Counted from the first letter of the stretch, positions 32,093-42,327 are shown. The stretch: DNA of 64,000 bases from Pseudomonas sediminis (GCF_002741105.1 NZ_NIQU01000002.1:310001-374000); one strand, 5' to 3'. Notes: generated from the sequence alone by a model not told the origin. A program made the numbers and translations.

Positions 32093-33154
32093 TTACGCAG
32101 ACACCGGCTCGGTACGCGGCCAGGCGTTGATCACGGCCTTGAACAAGGTGGCCAGTGGAATAGCGAAGAATACGCCCCAGAAGCCCCATAGCCCGCCAAA
32201 CAGCAGCACTGCGCAGATGATCGCCACCGGATGCAGGTTGACCGCCTCGGAGAACAGCAGCGGCACCAAGACGTTGCCGTCGAGCGCCTGGATGATGCCG
32301 TACACCACCATCAGGTAGAGGAACTGATCGCTCCAGCCCCACTGGAACAGACCGATCAACGCCACCGGCACGGTCACCACCACCGCGCCGATATAAGGCA
32401 CCACCACCGACAGGCCGACCAGCAAAGCCAGCAGCGCCGCATAGTTGAGGCCCATGTAAGCGAAGGCGATGTAGGTGGCCACGCCGCAGATGATGATCTC
32501 GATGAACTTGCCACGGATGTAGTTGGCGATCTGCTGATTCATCTCCTGCGCCACCTGCGTGATCAGGGCGCGTTCGCGTGGAAGGTAGCTGCGGAACCAC
32601 TGGCCGATCTGCTCGCGGTCCTTGAGGAAGAAGAACACCAGGATCGGCACCAGCACCAGATAGATCATCACGCTGACCAGCATCGGCAGGCTGGACAGGG
32701 AGAACGACAGCGCCCACTGGCCGAACTTGCCAGCTTCGCCGCGCATGCTGTCGATCAGCTGCACGACCTGCGCGTCAGTAATCAGGTTCGGATAACGCTC
32801 CGGCAGCAGCAGGAACACCGATTGCCATTCGGCCGCCATACGCGGCAGCTCATTGAACAGCGTGCTCAACTGTTGCCAGAGCAGCGGCATCAGCACCAGC
32901 AGGAACACCGTCAGGCCGCCCATGAACAGGGTGAACACCAGCCAGACGGCCAGCACCTGCGGCATCTTCAGGCGCTCCAGGCCGTTGACCAGCCCCTGCA
33001 TGAGAAAGGCCAGCACCAGGCCAGTCAGCACCGGCGCGAGCATCCCGCCCAGGGTCAGTACCAGTGCAAAACCCAGCACCAGCAGTACCGCAAGCACCAC
33101 CGCCTGCTCATCGGAGAAATAGCGATGCAACCAGTCGCGAATAACCTTGACCAT
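32093..33154 (-). CDS. AI-2E family transporter (PerM/TqsA-like permease)
   Basis: A 353-residue integral membrane protein with about seven hydrophobic segments and the family's C-terminal signature region (GLSVVVPYIGAVVVTVP, then a segment ending in a Gly-Phe-Trp-Gly loop, GLWGFWGVFFAIP). Members range from autoinducer-2 exporters to sodium antiporters and most Pseudomonas copies are uncharacterised. It is convergent with bcp and follows the tusA-like gene on the same strand. Substrate cannot be inferred. Confidence 0.88.
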   Translation of the reverse strand: MVKVIRDWLHRYFSDEQAVVLAVLLVLGFALVLTLGGMLAPVLTGLVLAFLMQGLVNGLERLKMPQVLAVWLVFTLFMGGLTVFLLVLMPLLWQQLSTLFNELPRMAAEWQSVFLLLPERYPNLITDAQVVQLIDSMRGEAGKFGQWALSFSLSSLPMLVSVMIYLVLVPILVFFFLKDREQIGQWFRSYLPRERALITQVAQEMNQQIANYIRGKFIEIIICGVATYIAFAYMGLNYAALLALLVGLSVVVPYIGAVVVTVPVALIGLFQWGWSDQFLYLMVVYGIIQALDGNVLVPLLFSEAVNLHPVAIICAVLLFGGLWGFWGVFFAIPLATLFKAVINAWPRTEPVSA

Positions 33155-33268
33155 CAGAATTCCTTAACGCAGAGAAATGCCGGTTCTTTCGCTACGCCCG
33201 CCATATGAAAAATGGCGCACGCCGCGCATGAATGGCCACTGGGATATGTTTCAAGCTGCAACAGCTGT

Positions 33269-33508
33269 TCAGGCCTTGCGCAGCCAATAGCGGTAAACGC
33301 CTGCCTCGAGTTCCTCATGCAATAGCGCATGCCCGGCCAGGCTGGCGAAGGCACGAAAGTCGCGCTGCGAGCCGGCGTCAGTGGCGCTGACCTTGAGCAC
33401 CGCGCCACTGGCCAGGCGATTGAGCTCGAGCTTGGCCTTGAGCAAAGGCAGCGGGCAGTTCAGCCCGCAGGCATCGAGTTCAGCATCGAAAGCCGGTACG
33501 TCTGTCAT
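33269..33508 (-). CDS. TusA-family sulfur-carrier protein
   Basis: A 79-residue TusA-like protein with the active-site motif C-P at 18-19 (CGLNCPLPLLK) and the two-layer alpha/beta fold pattern. TusA relays sulfur for tRNA thiolation; the Pseudomonas gene next to the M48 protease (PA1006 in P. aeruginosa, from memory) has instead been tied to molybdenum cofactor homeostasis. The second ATG (33508) is chosen since AGGAG lies 6 nt from it but only 3 nt from the first. It is divergent from the protease gene. Confidence 0.88.
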   Translation of the reverse strand: MTDVPAFDAELDACGLNCPLPLLKAKLELNRLASGAVLKVSATDAGSQRDFRAFASLAGHALLHEELEAGVYRYWLRKA

Positions 33509-33616
33509 CATCTACTCCTGATAGGTCGGCTAGGATACCCAAGCCGCCACAACCCTGGCCAGCGCGGTAGCTGGCCGGCTACAGTAACGCCTTTGCCTCC
33601 CGAGAGCCCTGAGTGC

Positions 33617-35050
33617 ATGACTTTTCTGCGCCCCACCCTGCTGACGCTGGCCTGCCTGTTCGCCGCCCATACGGGTGCCAGTGATCTGCCGTCGCTAGGC
33701 GACGCCAGCTCCTCGATCGTCTCGCCCCAGCAAGAACACCAGCTCGGCCGCGCCTGGCTCGGCCTGCTGCGTGGTCAGGTTTCGCAACTGGACGACCCGC
33801 AACTCAAGGATTTCGTCGAGTCCAGCGTCTATCGCCTGTCGGAAACCAGCCAACTGCAGGACCGTCGTCTGGAGTTCGTGTTGCTCAACAGCCCGCAGCT
33901 CAACGCCTTCGCCGCCCCCGGCGGGATCGTCGGGGTCAACGGTGGCCTGTTCCTCTATGCCCAGACCGAAGCCGAGTACGCCTCGGTCATGGCCCACGAA
34001 TTGGCGCACTTGTCGCAGCGCCACTTCGCTCGTGGCGTCGAAGCGCAGCAACGCATGCAGTTGCCACTGATGGCCGCCATGCTTGCCGGTATCGTCGCCG
34101 CTGCTGCAGGTGCTGGTGATGCGGGTATCGCCACCATCATGTCGACCCAGGCCGCCGCCATTCAGGAGCAACGCCGTTTCTCCCGGCAGAACGAACAGGA
34201 GGCCGACCGTATCGGCCTGGTCAACCTGGAAAAGGCCGGCTACGACCCGCGCGCCATGCCGCTGATGTTCGAACGGCTGATGCGTCAGTACCGTTACGAC
34301 GCCCGCCCACCGGAATTCCTGCTGACTCACCCGGTGTCGGAATCGCGTATCGCCGATACCCGCAACCGTGCCGAGCAGTACCCCGCCACGGGCCGCGAAG
34401 ACAGCCTGCGCTATCAGTTGATGCGCGCCCGCGTACAGCTGACCTACGAAGAGACGCCGGGCGTTGCAGCCAAGCGCTTTCGCGCCATGCTCGACGAGAA
34501 CCCTGGCCTCGATGCCGCGCGCTACGGCCTGGTACTGGCGCAGATGAAAACCGGCCAGCTCGCCGAAGCAGGTGAAACCCTGGCGCCGCTGCTGAGCAAG
34601 AGTCCGGACGACATCACCTACAACCTGGCACAGATCGAGCTGGATATGGCGGCCAACCGCCTGGACGCCGCCGAGCGTCGTCAGGAGCGCATGTTCACCC
34701 TCTATCCGAGCAATTACCCGTTGCAGCAGGCCCGTGTCGACCTGCTGCTCAAGCAGCGACGCATCCCTGATGCCGAGCGCGCACTGGACAATCTGCTCAA
34801 GACTCGCGCCAAGGACCCGGATGTCTGGTACCAGGTCGCCGAGGTGCGTGGCCTGAGCGGCAACACCATCGGTCTGCACCAGGCACGCGCAGAGTTCTTC
34901 GCCCTGGTCGGCGATTACAACCAGGCCATCGAACAGCTGGACTTCGCCAAGCGCCGCGCCAGCAACAACTTCCAACTGGCCTCGCGCATCGATGCCCGTC
35001 AACGCGAGCTTTCCGAAGAAAAACGCCTGGTCGAACAGATGCTGCGCTGA
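33617..35050 (+). CDS. bepA: Periplasmic M48 metalloprotease / chaperone, BepA-like
   Basis: A 477-residue protein: signal peptide (to about residue 21), an M48 catalytic domain with HELAH at 127-131 and the third zinc ligand in NEQEADRIG, and a C-terminal TPR half (about 270-470). This is the plan of BepA (YfgC), which degrades or matures stalled outer-membrane proteins such as LptD at the BAM complex. The ATG at 33617 is chosen for its signal peptide. It is followed by an inverted-repeat element and a terminator shared with gdhB. Confidence 0.9.
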   Translation: MTFLRPTLLTLACLFAAHTGASDLPSLGDASSSIVSPQQEHQLGRAWLGLLRGQVSQLDDPQLKDFVESSVYRLSETSQLQDRRLEFVLLNSPQLNAFAAPGGIVGVNGGLFLYAQTEAEYASVMAHELAHLSQRHFARGVEAQQRMQLPLMAAMLAGIVAAAAGAGDAGIATIMSTQAAAIQEQRRFSRQNEQEADRIGLVNLEKAGYDPRAMPLMFERLMRQYRYDARPPEFLLTHPVSESRIADTRNRAEQYPATGREDSLRYQLMRARVQLTYEETPGVAAKRFRAMLDENPGLDAARYGLVLAQMKTGQLAEAGETLAPLLSKSPDDITYNLAQIELDMAANRLDAAERRQERMFTLYPSNYPLQQARVDLLLKQRRIPDAERALDNLLKTRAKDPDVWYQVAEVRGLSGNTIGLHQARAEFFALVGDYNQAIEQLDFAKRRASNNFQLASRIDARQRELSEEKRLVEQMLR

Positions 35051-35063
35051 TCCGGAGCATAGA

Positions 35064-35125
35064 GGTGCGCACGGCACACCCTACCCGTCGCCCATGGCAG
35101 CACCGTAGGGTGCGCTGCGCGCACC
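35064..35125. repeat. REP-like inverted repeat (GTAGGGTGCGC family)
   Basis: Arms at 35064-35084 and 35105-35125 match at 18 of 21 positions, with a 20-nt loop. The motif GTAGGGTGCGC also occurs as a half-site after bcp (31968-31976 region). A second half-element, GTAGCCCGGATG-CATCCGGG, follows at 35137-35158. The remainder of the 35051-35265 gap is the downstream terminator. Confidence 0.7.
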
Positions 35126-35220
35126 GATAACGGCGTGGTAGCCCGGATGCCATCCGGGAAACAGCGCCCTCGGAATCGCATCCTGGCGACGAAAGTCTGT
35201 GAATACAGCGCCACACAAAG

Positions 35221-35249
35221 AAAGAGCCCCGCACTTGGCGGGGCTCTTT
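35221..35249. terminator. Bidirectional terminator between bepA-like gene and gdhB
   Basis: A perfect 12-bp stem AAAGAGCCCCGC / GCGGGGCTCTTT with a 5-nt loop and A/T flanks, located between convergent genes. Confidence 0.93.
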
Positions 35250-35265
35250 TATTTCAGCGGACGGC

Positions 35266-38200
35266 TCAGGCGCTTTGTGCCAGGTCCATCAGCTCACGGT
35301 TGGCCACCGCGTACATGGCGTAGTCGGTGCCGGTTGCCGAACGCAGCTCAGCCAGCATCGCCTTCCAGCGGTCAACCAGGCGTTGGTGCTGGTCGAGCCA
35401 CAGGGCCACGCGCGCTTCGATCTCCTGCGGACCATCGGCCATCTGCAGCACCGACACGGTGATCGCACGCTGCTGCCAGTCCAGGTCATCACGGAAGGCT
35501 TCGCGGGCCAACGCTTGCCAGTTGTTCTCTACCGGCAGGTTGGTGATCTGTTGCAGGTACCAGGACAGCTCCAGCGAACCGCCGACGGCGAAGTAGGCCG
35601 TCGCCACTTCACTGGTGTCCTTGCCGGTGACGTCCGCCGCCTCAATGATCGGCAGCAGCGTGTACAGGTGGCTGGTGCCAGCGACCACGCGCGCCAACTC
35701 TTCTGGCGTGCCGGCTTCGACGAAGCTCTGGTAGCGCGCCAGCCACTGCTCGCGGGCCGGGCCTTCGAGCAGTTCGTCCAGACGGCCGACCAGCGCTTCG
35801 ATGCGCGGCGCGAAGTGTGCCACGTCGCGTGCAGCGTCCAGCTCGTTGCGGCGGCTGCGCAGGAACCAGCGGGTGGCGCGGCGGCCCAGGCGCATCAACT
35901 CGTCCATCAACTGCAGTTGCAGTTCGGCCGGCACCTTGTAGTCCAGCGCCTCGATCTGCGCCCACCAGTGCGGCAGGCGGAACAGGTCACGCACGATCAC
36001 GTAAGCGCCAGCGACGTTGGCCGCGCTCATGCCGGTGGACTCCTTCAGGCGCTGCACGAAGGTGATGCCCATGTGGTTGACCAGGTCGTTGGCGATCTGC
36101 GTGCTGACGATTTCGCGCTTGAGGCGATGACGGCGCATGGCGTCGTCGAACTTCTCGGTGAGGATCGCCGGGAAGGCGGTTTCCATCTCGCGCGCCAGGT
36201 ACTCATCGTCCGGCACCAGGGACTTGAGCAGAGACTCCTTGAGGTCGATCTTGCTGTAGGAGATCAGCACCGACAGCTCCGGCCGGGTCAGGCCCTGGCC
36301 GTTGGTGGCGCGCTCGTTCAGCTCCTCGTCAGATGGCAGGAACTCCAGAGCGCGGTCGAGCTTGCCGGCGCTTTCCAGCGCATTCATCAGGCGCTTGTAC
36401 TCGCCGACGCGCTCGCGGGCGCGGCGCTCGGCCAGCGACAGCGCCTGGGTCTGTTTGTAGTTGTTGCCCAGTACCAGCTCGGACACATCATCGGTCATCT
36501 CGGCCAGCAGCTTGTTGCGCTGCTTCTCGGTCATGTCGCCAGCGGAGACGATCTCGCCGAGCAGGATCTTGATGTTCACCTCGTGGTCGGAGCAGTCCAC
36601 GCCACCGGCGTTGTCGATGAAGTCGGTGTTGCTGGCGCCGCCATGCAGGCCGAACTCGACGCGGCCGAGCTGGGTCATGCCCAGGTTGCCGCCCTCACCC
36701 ACCACCTTGGCGCGCAGTTCACGACCATCGACGCGCAGGGCGTCGTTGGCCTTGTCGCCGACGTCGCCGTGGCTTTCATGACTGGATTTCACGTAAGTGC
36801 CGATGCCGCCGTTCCACAGCAGATCGACCGGCGCCTTGAGCAGCGCATTGAGCAGCTCGGTGGGCGCCAGCTTGTCGGCCACGATGTCAAAGCGCGCCTT
36901 CATCTGCGGGGTGATGGTGATGCTCTTGGCGCTGCGCAGGAAGATGCCGCCGCCATCGGAAATCAGCTTGGAGTCGTAGTCGGCCCAGCTCGAACGCGGC
37001 AGCTCGAACAGGCGCTTGCGCTCGACGAAGCTCTTGGCCGCATCCGGGTTCGGGTCGATGAAGATGTGCAGGTGGTTGAAGGCCGCTACCAGCTGCAAGC
37101 TTTCCGACAGCAGCAGACCATTGCCGAACACGTCACCGGCCATGTCACCGATGCCGATCACGGTGACATCGTCCTTCTGCACATCGATGCCGCGCTCGCG
37201 GAAGTGACGCTGTACCGAAACCCAGCCACCCTTGGCGGTGATGCCCATGCCCTTGTGGTCGTAGCCGGCCGAGCCGCCAGAGGCGAAGGCATCGCCAAGC
37301 CAGAAACCGTACTCGGCAGCAATGCCGTTGGCGATGTCGGAGAAGGTCGCAGTGCCCTTGTCCGCCGCCACAACCAGATAGGGGTCGTCGGCGTCATGGC
37401 GCACCACGTTCTGCGGCGGTACTACTTCGCCGTCCTTGAGGTTGTCGGTGATGTCCAGCAGGCCACTGATGAAGATGCGGTAGCAGGCGATGCCCTCGGC
37501 CATCACTTCGTCACGCGAGCCGCCGACCGGCATCCTGCGCGGTACGAAACCACCCTTGGCGCCCATGGGTACGATCACCGCGTTCTTCACCTGTTGCGCC
37601 TTGACCAGGCCGAGCACTTCGGTGCGGAAGTCTTCCTCTCGGTCCGACCAGCGCAGGCCGCCACGGGCAACGTCGCCGAAGCGCAGGTGCACACCCTCGA
37701 CGCGCGGGCTGTAAACGAAGATCTCGAACTTCGGCACCGGCCGCGGAATATCCGGAATCAGGCGCGGGCTGAGTTTGAAGCTGAAATAGGACTTGGCCAC
37801 GCCGCTGGCATCGGCCTGGAAGAAGTTGGTGCGCAGGGTGGCTTTGATCAGGTCCAGGTAGCGACGCAGGATGCGGTCTTCGTTGAGCACGGCGACGTTG
37901 TCCAACGCAGCCAGGATGGCCTGCTCGAGCTTCTGCTGCTTGTCTTCCAGGTCCTCGGCGGTGAGCTTGCGCGCCAGGTAGAAGCGAGTACGGAACAGGC
38001 GCACCAGCTCCTTGGCGATATCGGCGTGGTTGACCAGGGTGGCGGCGATGTAGCTCAGCGAGAAACCCAGGCGGATCTGTTTGAGGTAACGCGCATAGGC
38101 ACGCAGCAGCGCCACGTCGCGCCAGGGCATGGCAGCGGTCAGCACCAGGCGGTTGAAGGCATCGTTCTCAGCAGAGCCACCGACGATATTGATGAAGGCA

Positions 38201-40107
38201 TCCTGCAGGGTATCGTTGAGCTGCTGGATGTCGACGTCCAGACCTTCGGCATAGGTGAAGGCGAAGTCGTGAATCCAGAACTCGCGGCCATCGGCACGGC
38301 GCAGCTTGTAGGGGAACTCACCGAGCACACGCAGCCCGAGGCTCTCCAGGATCGGCATGACATCGGACAACGGCAACGGCGTATCGGCGTGATACAGCTT
38401 GCAGTGCAGTTGCTGGTCGCCCTGCGCCAGCGGCTGGTAGAAGCTCATCACCAGCGGCTTGTCGTTGCTCAGGCTGAGCAGGTGCTGCATGTCCACCACC
38501 GCCGAGTGCGGGGCGAAACGCTCGCGGTAACCAGCCGGGAAGCCGCCGGGGAATTCGGCCAGCACGCTGGTGCCCTGGGCTTCGCCGAGGCTTTCCACCA
38601 TCAGGCTGGCGTAGTCGTCCTTCCACGAACGGCAGGCCTGGATGACTTCCTTCTCCAGACGCACGGGGTCGATCTGGGTCTTGTTCTTGGGATCGACGCG
38701 CAGGATGAACTGCACACGCGCCAGCACTGACTCGGAGAAGAAGGTCCAGAACTCGCAGTCGGTGGCCTGCAGGCGCTCCATCAGCACCTGCTGGATCTTC
38801 ATCCGGGTTTCGGTGGAGTACACGTCGCGCGGCACGTAGGCCAGGCAGTAGCAGAAGCGGCCATAGGGATCGCGACGCAGGAACACGCGAATCTTGTTGC
38901 GCTCCTGAATCTGCACGATGGAAAGCGCCGTGCTGAACAGGTCGTCCACCGGGGTCTGGAACAGGTCGTCACGCGGCAGCACTTCCAGCACCTGGGCCAG
39001 TTCCTTGCCGAGGTGAGCGCTGCTGTCGAAGCCGGAACGCTGTTTGATCACGTCCACCTTGCGGCGGATGTAGGGGATGTTCCATACGCTCTCGGCGTAC
39101 ACCGCCGAGGTGTACAAGCCCATGAAGCGGCATTCCTTGACCACGTTGCCTTTGGCATCGAGTTCACGGATGGAAACGAAATCCGGGTAGGCCGGACGGT
39201 GCACCCGGCTTGGTACCGCGGCCTTGGCGAAGGACAGCAGCTGCGGCTCGCGCAGGTAGGCCACCGCCTCCGGCTCGATATGCAGCTCCTCGGCGCTCAG
39301 CCCAGTGCGCAGGCGCTTGGATAGACCGAGCAGGGATTTCTCGTCGTAGACCATGCTGCCGCCATCGGCGGTCGGGGCGACGGTGAACTCCTCGTAGCCG
39401 AGGAAGGTGAAGTGGTTGTCCAGCAACCAGTTCAGGTAGACCTTGATTTCATCCAGCTCGGCCTTGTCCACCTTGAGCTTGGCGCGATCCAGCCAGGCCA
39501 GCAGCTCGCGTGCCTTGGCCTTCATCGGCTGGAAGTCGGCGACGCTCATGCGCACGTCGCTGAAGACTTCGTGAATCGCCCTCTCCAGGGTCTTCAGTTC
39601 GGCGGAACTGGAGCAGCGGTCGATTTCCAGGAACATCAGCGCTTCCTGCAGCACGCCCTCGCCCTGAGTACCACGCGGCAGGATTTCCAGCAGCTGGCCA
39701 TTCTTGTCGCGACGCACGCTGAACACGCTGTTCTGCAGCGTGTGGATGCTGTAGCCATGGCGGTTCAGTTCCATGCGCACCGAGTCGACCAGGAACGGGA
39801 TGTCGCCATGCAGAATTTCCACCGCGGTGTGGGTGGACTGCCAGCCGTGTTTCTCGTAATCGGGGTTGAAGGTACGCACCTGCGGTTTGGCGTGATCGAA
39901 CTGCTCCAGCATGTGCCAGGCCGACAGGGTGCAGCCGACCAGGTCGGACAGACGCCGCTGGGTCAACTCCTCGAGGGCGATGATGCCGAAGAACTGTTCG
40001 GCGAACAGGGCTACTTGTGGCAGCGCCTGCTCACTCACGTGCTGTGCCAGGGCCGCTTGCAGTTGGTGCTGGAAGTCGGCTTTGCTGGCCGCCGTAAAGA
40101 ACGCCAT
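35266..40107 (-). CDS. gdhB: NAD-specific glutamate dehydrogenase, large (about 180 kDa) type
   Basis: A 1,613-residue enzyme of the large NAD-GDH family, first described from Streptomyces and P. aeruginosa (GdhB about 1,620 residues). It has a long N-terminal ACT-containing regulatory half, the catalytic domain in the middle (RFGDVARGGLRWSDR, then AVIVPMGAKGGFV with the catalytic Lys) and a helical C-terminal extension. It oxidises glutamate to 2-oxoglutarate and ammonia. Long plus-strand frames within it (for example 35275-38730) are shadows of its GC-rich codons. Its neighbours include an amino-acid-related uptake and 5-oxoprolinase set that would yield glutamate. Confidence 0.95.
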   Translation of the reverse strand: MAFFTAASKADFQHQLQAALAQHVSEQALPQVALFAEQFFGIIALEELTQRRLSDLVGCTLSAWHMLEQFDHAKPQVRTFNPDYEKHGWQSTHTAVEILHGDIPFLVDSVRMELNRHGYSIHTLQNSVFSVRRDKNGQLLEILPRGTQGEGVLQEALMFLEIDRCSSSAELKTLERAIHEVFSDVRMSVADFQPMKAKARELLAWLDRAKLKVDKAELDEIKVYLNWLLDNHFTFLGYEEFTVAPTADGGSMVYDEKSLLGLSKRLRTGLSAEELHIEPEAVAYLREPQLLSFAKAAVPSRVHRPAYPDFVSIRELDAKGNVVKECRFMGLYTSAVYAESVWNIPYIRRKVDVIKQRSGFDSSAHLGKELAQVLEVLPRDDLFQTPVDDLFSTALSIVQIQERNKIRVFLRRDPYGRFCYCLAYVPRDVYSTETRMKIQQVLMERLQATDCEFWTFFSESVLARVQFILRVDPKNKTQIDPVRLEKEVIQACRSWKDDYASLMVESLGEAQGTSVLAEFPGGFPAGYRERFAPHSAVVDMQHLLSLSNDKPLVMSFYQPLAQGDQQLHCKLYHADTPLPLSDVMPILESLGLRVLGEFPYKLRRADGREFWIHDFAFTYAEGLDVDIQQLNDTLQDAFINIVGGSAENDAFNRLVLTAAMPWRDVALLRAYARYLKQIRLGFSLSYIAATLVNHADIAKELVRLFRTRFYLARKLTAEDLEDKQQKLEQAILAALDNVAVLNEDRILRRYLDLIKATLRTNFFQADASGVAKSYFSFKLSPRLIPDIPRPVPKFEIFVYSPRVEGVHLRFGDVARGGLRWSDREEDFRTEVLGLVKAQQVKNAVIVPMGAKGGFVPRRMPVGGSRDEVMAEGIACYRIFISGLLDITDNLKDGEVVPPQNVVRHDADDPYLVVAADKGTATFSDIANGIAAEYGFWLGDAFASGGSAGYDHKGMGITAKGGWVSVQRHFRERGIDVQKDDVTVIGIGDMAGDVFGNGLLLSESLQLVAAFNHLHIFIDPNPDAAKSFVERKRLFELPRSSWADYDSKLISDGGGIFLRSAKSITITPQMKARFDIVADKLAPTELLNALLKAPVDLLWNGGIGTYVKSSHESHGDVGDKANDALRVDGRELRAKVVGEGGNLGMTQLGRVEFGLHGGASNTDFIDNAGGVDCSDHEVNIKILLGEIVSAGDMTEKQRNKLLAEMTDDVSELVLGNNYKQTQALSLAERRARERVGEYKRLMNALESAGKLDRALEFLPSDEELNERATNGQGLTRPELSVLISYSKIDLKESLLKSLVPDDEYLAREMETAFPAILTEKFDDAMRRHRLKREIVSTQIANDLVNHMGITFVQRLKESTGMSAANVAGAYVIVRDLFRLPHWWAQIEALDYKVPAELQLQLMDELMRLGRRATRWFLRSRRNELDAARDVAHFAPRIEALVGRLDELLEGPAREQWLARYQSFVEAGTPEELARVVAGTSHLYTLLPIIEAADVTGKDTSEVATAYFAVGGSLELSWYLQQITNLPVENNWQALAREAFRDDLDWQQRAITVSVLQMADGPQEIEARVALWLDQHQRLVDRWKAMLAELRSATGTDYAMYAVANRELMDLAQSA

Positions 40108-40391
40108 GGTTTTGCTCCATTGGGCTAGTGGTTCGACAGGAGGTCTGGATCGCTGCCGTGAGGTGTTAGTTCAACGTTAGTCCATGAAGCGACAATGACA
40201 CTTGCGAGTCGCATGCGGACCGGCGTGAAGAGCGCGACCGACGGGTCACACATAACCAGCGAGCTTAACGAGGGATGGCCTACAACCGCTTGCGGCGCTG
40301 CGACATTTTCTTTCAAGGCTGCACCGACACGGTGCAAAGGGAGAAAAAGCCACGGCCCGCCACCGGAGAATGAACGGGCCATGGCAGGAGG
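40108..40391. other. Intergenic region: gdhB leader and dctM terminator
   Basis: No gene is visible. On the minus strand, after dctM, a 10-bp stem with one mismatch (arms about 40373-40382 and 40352-40361) is followed by a T-run at 40343-40347, a likely intrinsic terminator of the dctPQM operon. A 5-bp GCACC/GGTGC hairpin lies at 40321-40335. The promoter of gdhB should lie between 40108 and about 40300. Confidence 0.6.
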
Positions 40392-41708
40392 TCAGGCGCC
40401 GCGCATCGCGTCGGGCAGCGCCAGCACGATCTGCGGGAACAAGGTGATGAGGATCGCCGCCAGCACCAGCAGGAGGAAGAACGGGAAACTGGCGCGTGCG
40501 ACCGCGCCGAGATTACGCCCGGTGAGGTTCTGGATGACGAACAGGTTGAAACCCACCGGCGGGGTGATCTGCGCCATTTCCACCACCAGGATGACGAAGA
40601 TGCCGAACCACAGCAGATCAATCCCGGCAGCCTGCACCGCCGGCAGAATCACCGCAGTGGTCAGCAGGATGATCGAGATGCCGTCGAGGAAGCAGCCCAG
40701 GGCAATGAAGAACAACGTCAACGCCAGCAGCAACAGGTACGGCGACAGCTGTTTGGCGATGATCCAGTCGGCCAGCGCCGCCGGCAAACCCGTGAAACTC
40801 ATGGCCGAGGTCAGGTACGCCGCACCGAGCAGAATGAAGAAGATCATGCACGAGGTGGACACCGCGCCCATCAGGCTGGCCATGAAGGTTTCGCGGGTCA
40901 GCGCTCCCGAGATCAACGCTATCAGCAGCGCACCGACCACACCCACAGCCGCTGCCTCGGTGGCTGTGGCGATGCCGCCGTAGATCGAGCCGATCACCGC
41001 GACGATCAGGCCCAATACCGGAATCAGCAGTTTGGCCCGACGCAGTTTGTCCATGAACGGCAGGCGCTCGCCCTCCTCCGGCAACTTGCTGCGATTGCAG
41101 GCGGCCCAGAGCATCAGGTAGCCGCTGAAGATCGCCAGCAGCAACAGGCCCGGCAGGATGCCGGCAATGAACAGGCGCGAGATCGACACCTGCGCCGCCA
41201 CGCCGTAGACGATCATCATGATCGACGGTGGAATCAGCAGACCGAGCGTACCGGCACCGGCCAGCGAGCCCATGGCGATGGATTCCGGATAACCACGCGA
41301 CTTCAGCTCCGGCAGAGAGATACGCCCGATGGTGGCAGCGGTGGCCGCGGAAGAGCCGCTGACCGCCGCGAACATGCCGCAGCCGAACACGTTGACGTGC
41401 AGCAGCCGCCCCGGCAGGCCACGCATCCAGGGCGCCAGGCCGTTGAACATGTCTTCGGAAAGACGGGTGCGATAGAGAATCTCACCCATCCAGATGAACA
41501 GCGGCAGTGCCGTCAATGTCCAGCTGGCGCTGGAAGCCCAGCTGGTGGAGGCGAGAATCGAGCCAGCCGGCGCGCCGCCGAACAGCTCCATACCGATGAT
41601 GCCGACGCCGAGCAACGACAGGGCAACCCAGACGCCGCCGCCAAGCAACACGAACAGTGCCAGCAGCAGGGTGATTGTAATGATTGTGTAGTCCACGGGT
41701 TCACTCAC
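40392..41708 (-). CDS. dctM: TRAP transporter large permease (DctM)
   Basis: A 438-residue protein with about 12 hydrophobic segments, the DctM pattern: WMGEILYRT, SGSSAATAATIGRISLPE and GTLGLLIPPSIMMI with the conserved PPS, and a C-terminal GFNLFVIQ. It is the sodium-driven permease of the tripartite transporter. It follows dctQ by 46 nt and dctP further upstream on the same strand. The substrate is set by the binding protein; context suggests a carboxylate such as 5-oxoproline. Confidence 0.94.
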   Translation of the reverse strand: MSEPVDYTIITITLLLALFVLLGGGVWVALSLLGVGIIGMELFGGAPAGSILASTSWASSASWTLTALPLFIWMGEILYRTRLSEDMFNGLAPWMRGLPGRLLHVNVFGCGMFAAVSGSSAATAATIGRISLPELKSRGYPESIAMGSLAGAGTLGLLIPPSIMMIVYGVAAQVSISRLFIAGILPGLLLLAIFSGYLMLWAACNRSKLPEEGERLPFMDKLRRAKLLIPVLGLIVAVIGSIYGGIATATEAAAVGVVGALLIALISGALTRETFMASLMGAVSTSCMIFFILLGAAYLTSAMSFTGLPAALADWIIAKQLSPYLLLLALTLFFIALGCFLDGISIILLTTAVILPAVQAAGIDLLWFGIFVILVVEMAQITPPVGFNLFVIQNLTGRNLGAVARASFPFFLLLVLAAILITLFPQIVLALPDAMRGA

Positions 41709-41754
41709 GAATGCAGTGCGGTGATGGCCGCAATTAAAGGTCGAGCCCGCAGGC

Positions 41755-42261
41755 TCACTCGCTCATCGCCGTGCCGGCTTCGACAGCTTCGAAGCGCTTG
41801 CCCTGGCAGGTCAGCACCAGGCGCTCGGCCATCGCCACCACCAGAATCAGCGTGCCCAGCATCATCGGCAGTTGTGGCAGCCACATGGGAATCGGCAACA
41901 GGCCGGACGACACTTCCTTGAACTCGTAGGACTCCAGCACGAACAACGTGCAGTACCAGGCCATATAGGTAGCGATGCCCAAACCGACCAGCGTGGCCAG
42001 TACATCGACTACACGGCGGCCGCCAGCAGGCAGCAGCCGCAACATCAATTCCACACGGATGTGTGCGCCACGCTGCAGCGCGTAGGGCAAGGCGAGAAAA
42101 CCCGATGCGGCCATCGCGTAAGCGGCGAGCTCATCGGCGGCGGGCACCATGGTGCCCAATTGGCGGGCGACGATCTGCGCCACGACCAGCAGGCAGATCA
42201 GGACGAGAAAAACGCCGGATAACCATCCCGACAGGGTGTAGAGCTTGTGCAGTGGGGTCAT
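41755..42261 (-). CDS. dctQ: TRAP transporter small permease (DctQ)
   Basis: A 168-residue protein with four transmembrane helices (about 15-35, 48-66, 86-106, 130-150), including ELAAYAMAASGFLALPYALQRGAHIRVE, the DctQ core with the conserved H-I-R-V. It pairs with DctM to form the membrane part of the TRAP system. It lies 66 nt after dctP. No anomalies. Confidence 0.92.
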   Translation of the reverse strand: MTPLHKLYTLSGWLSGVFLVLICLLVVAQIVARQLGTMVPAADELAAYAMAASGFLALPYALQRGAHIRVELMLRLLPAGGRRVVDVLATLVGLGIATYMAWYCTLFVLESYEFKEVSSGLLPIPMWLPQLPMMLGTLILVVAMAERLVLTCQGKRFEAVEAGTAMSE

Positions 42262-42327
42262 GAACTACGGGCTCCCTGGGCAAGCCACAAGAAAAGCCCG
42301 CCGCAATAAGCGCGGCGGGCAGCAGAA

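Noticed and set aside
31419..32717. Minus-strand open frame of 432 codons across bcp and part of the AI-2E permease gene
   Set aside because: It overlaps the permease in another frame and bcp on the opposite strand, and crosses a strong terminator.
35275..38730. Plus-strand open frame of 1,151 codons opposite gdhB
   Set aside because: It lies wholly antisense to a well-supported enzyme gene; its His/Gln/Val/Asp-rich product has no motifs and is typical of antisense frames in GC-rich DNA.
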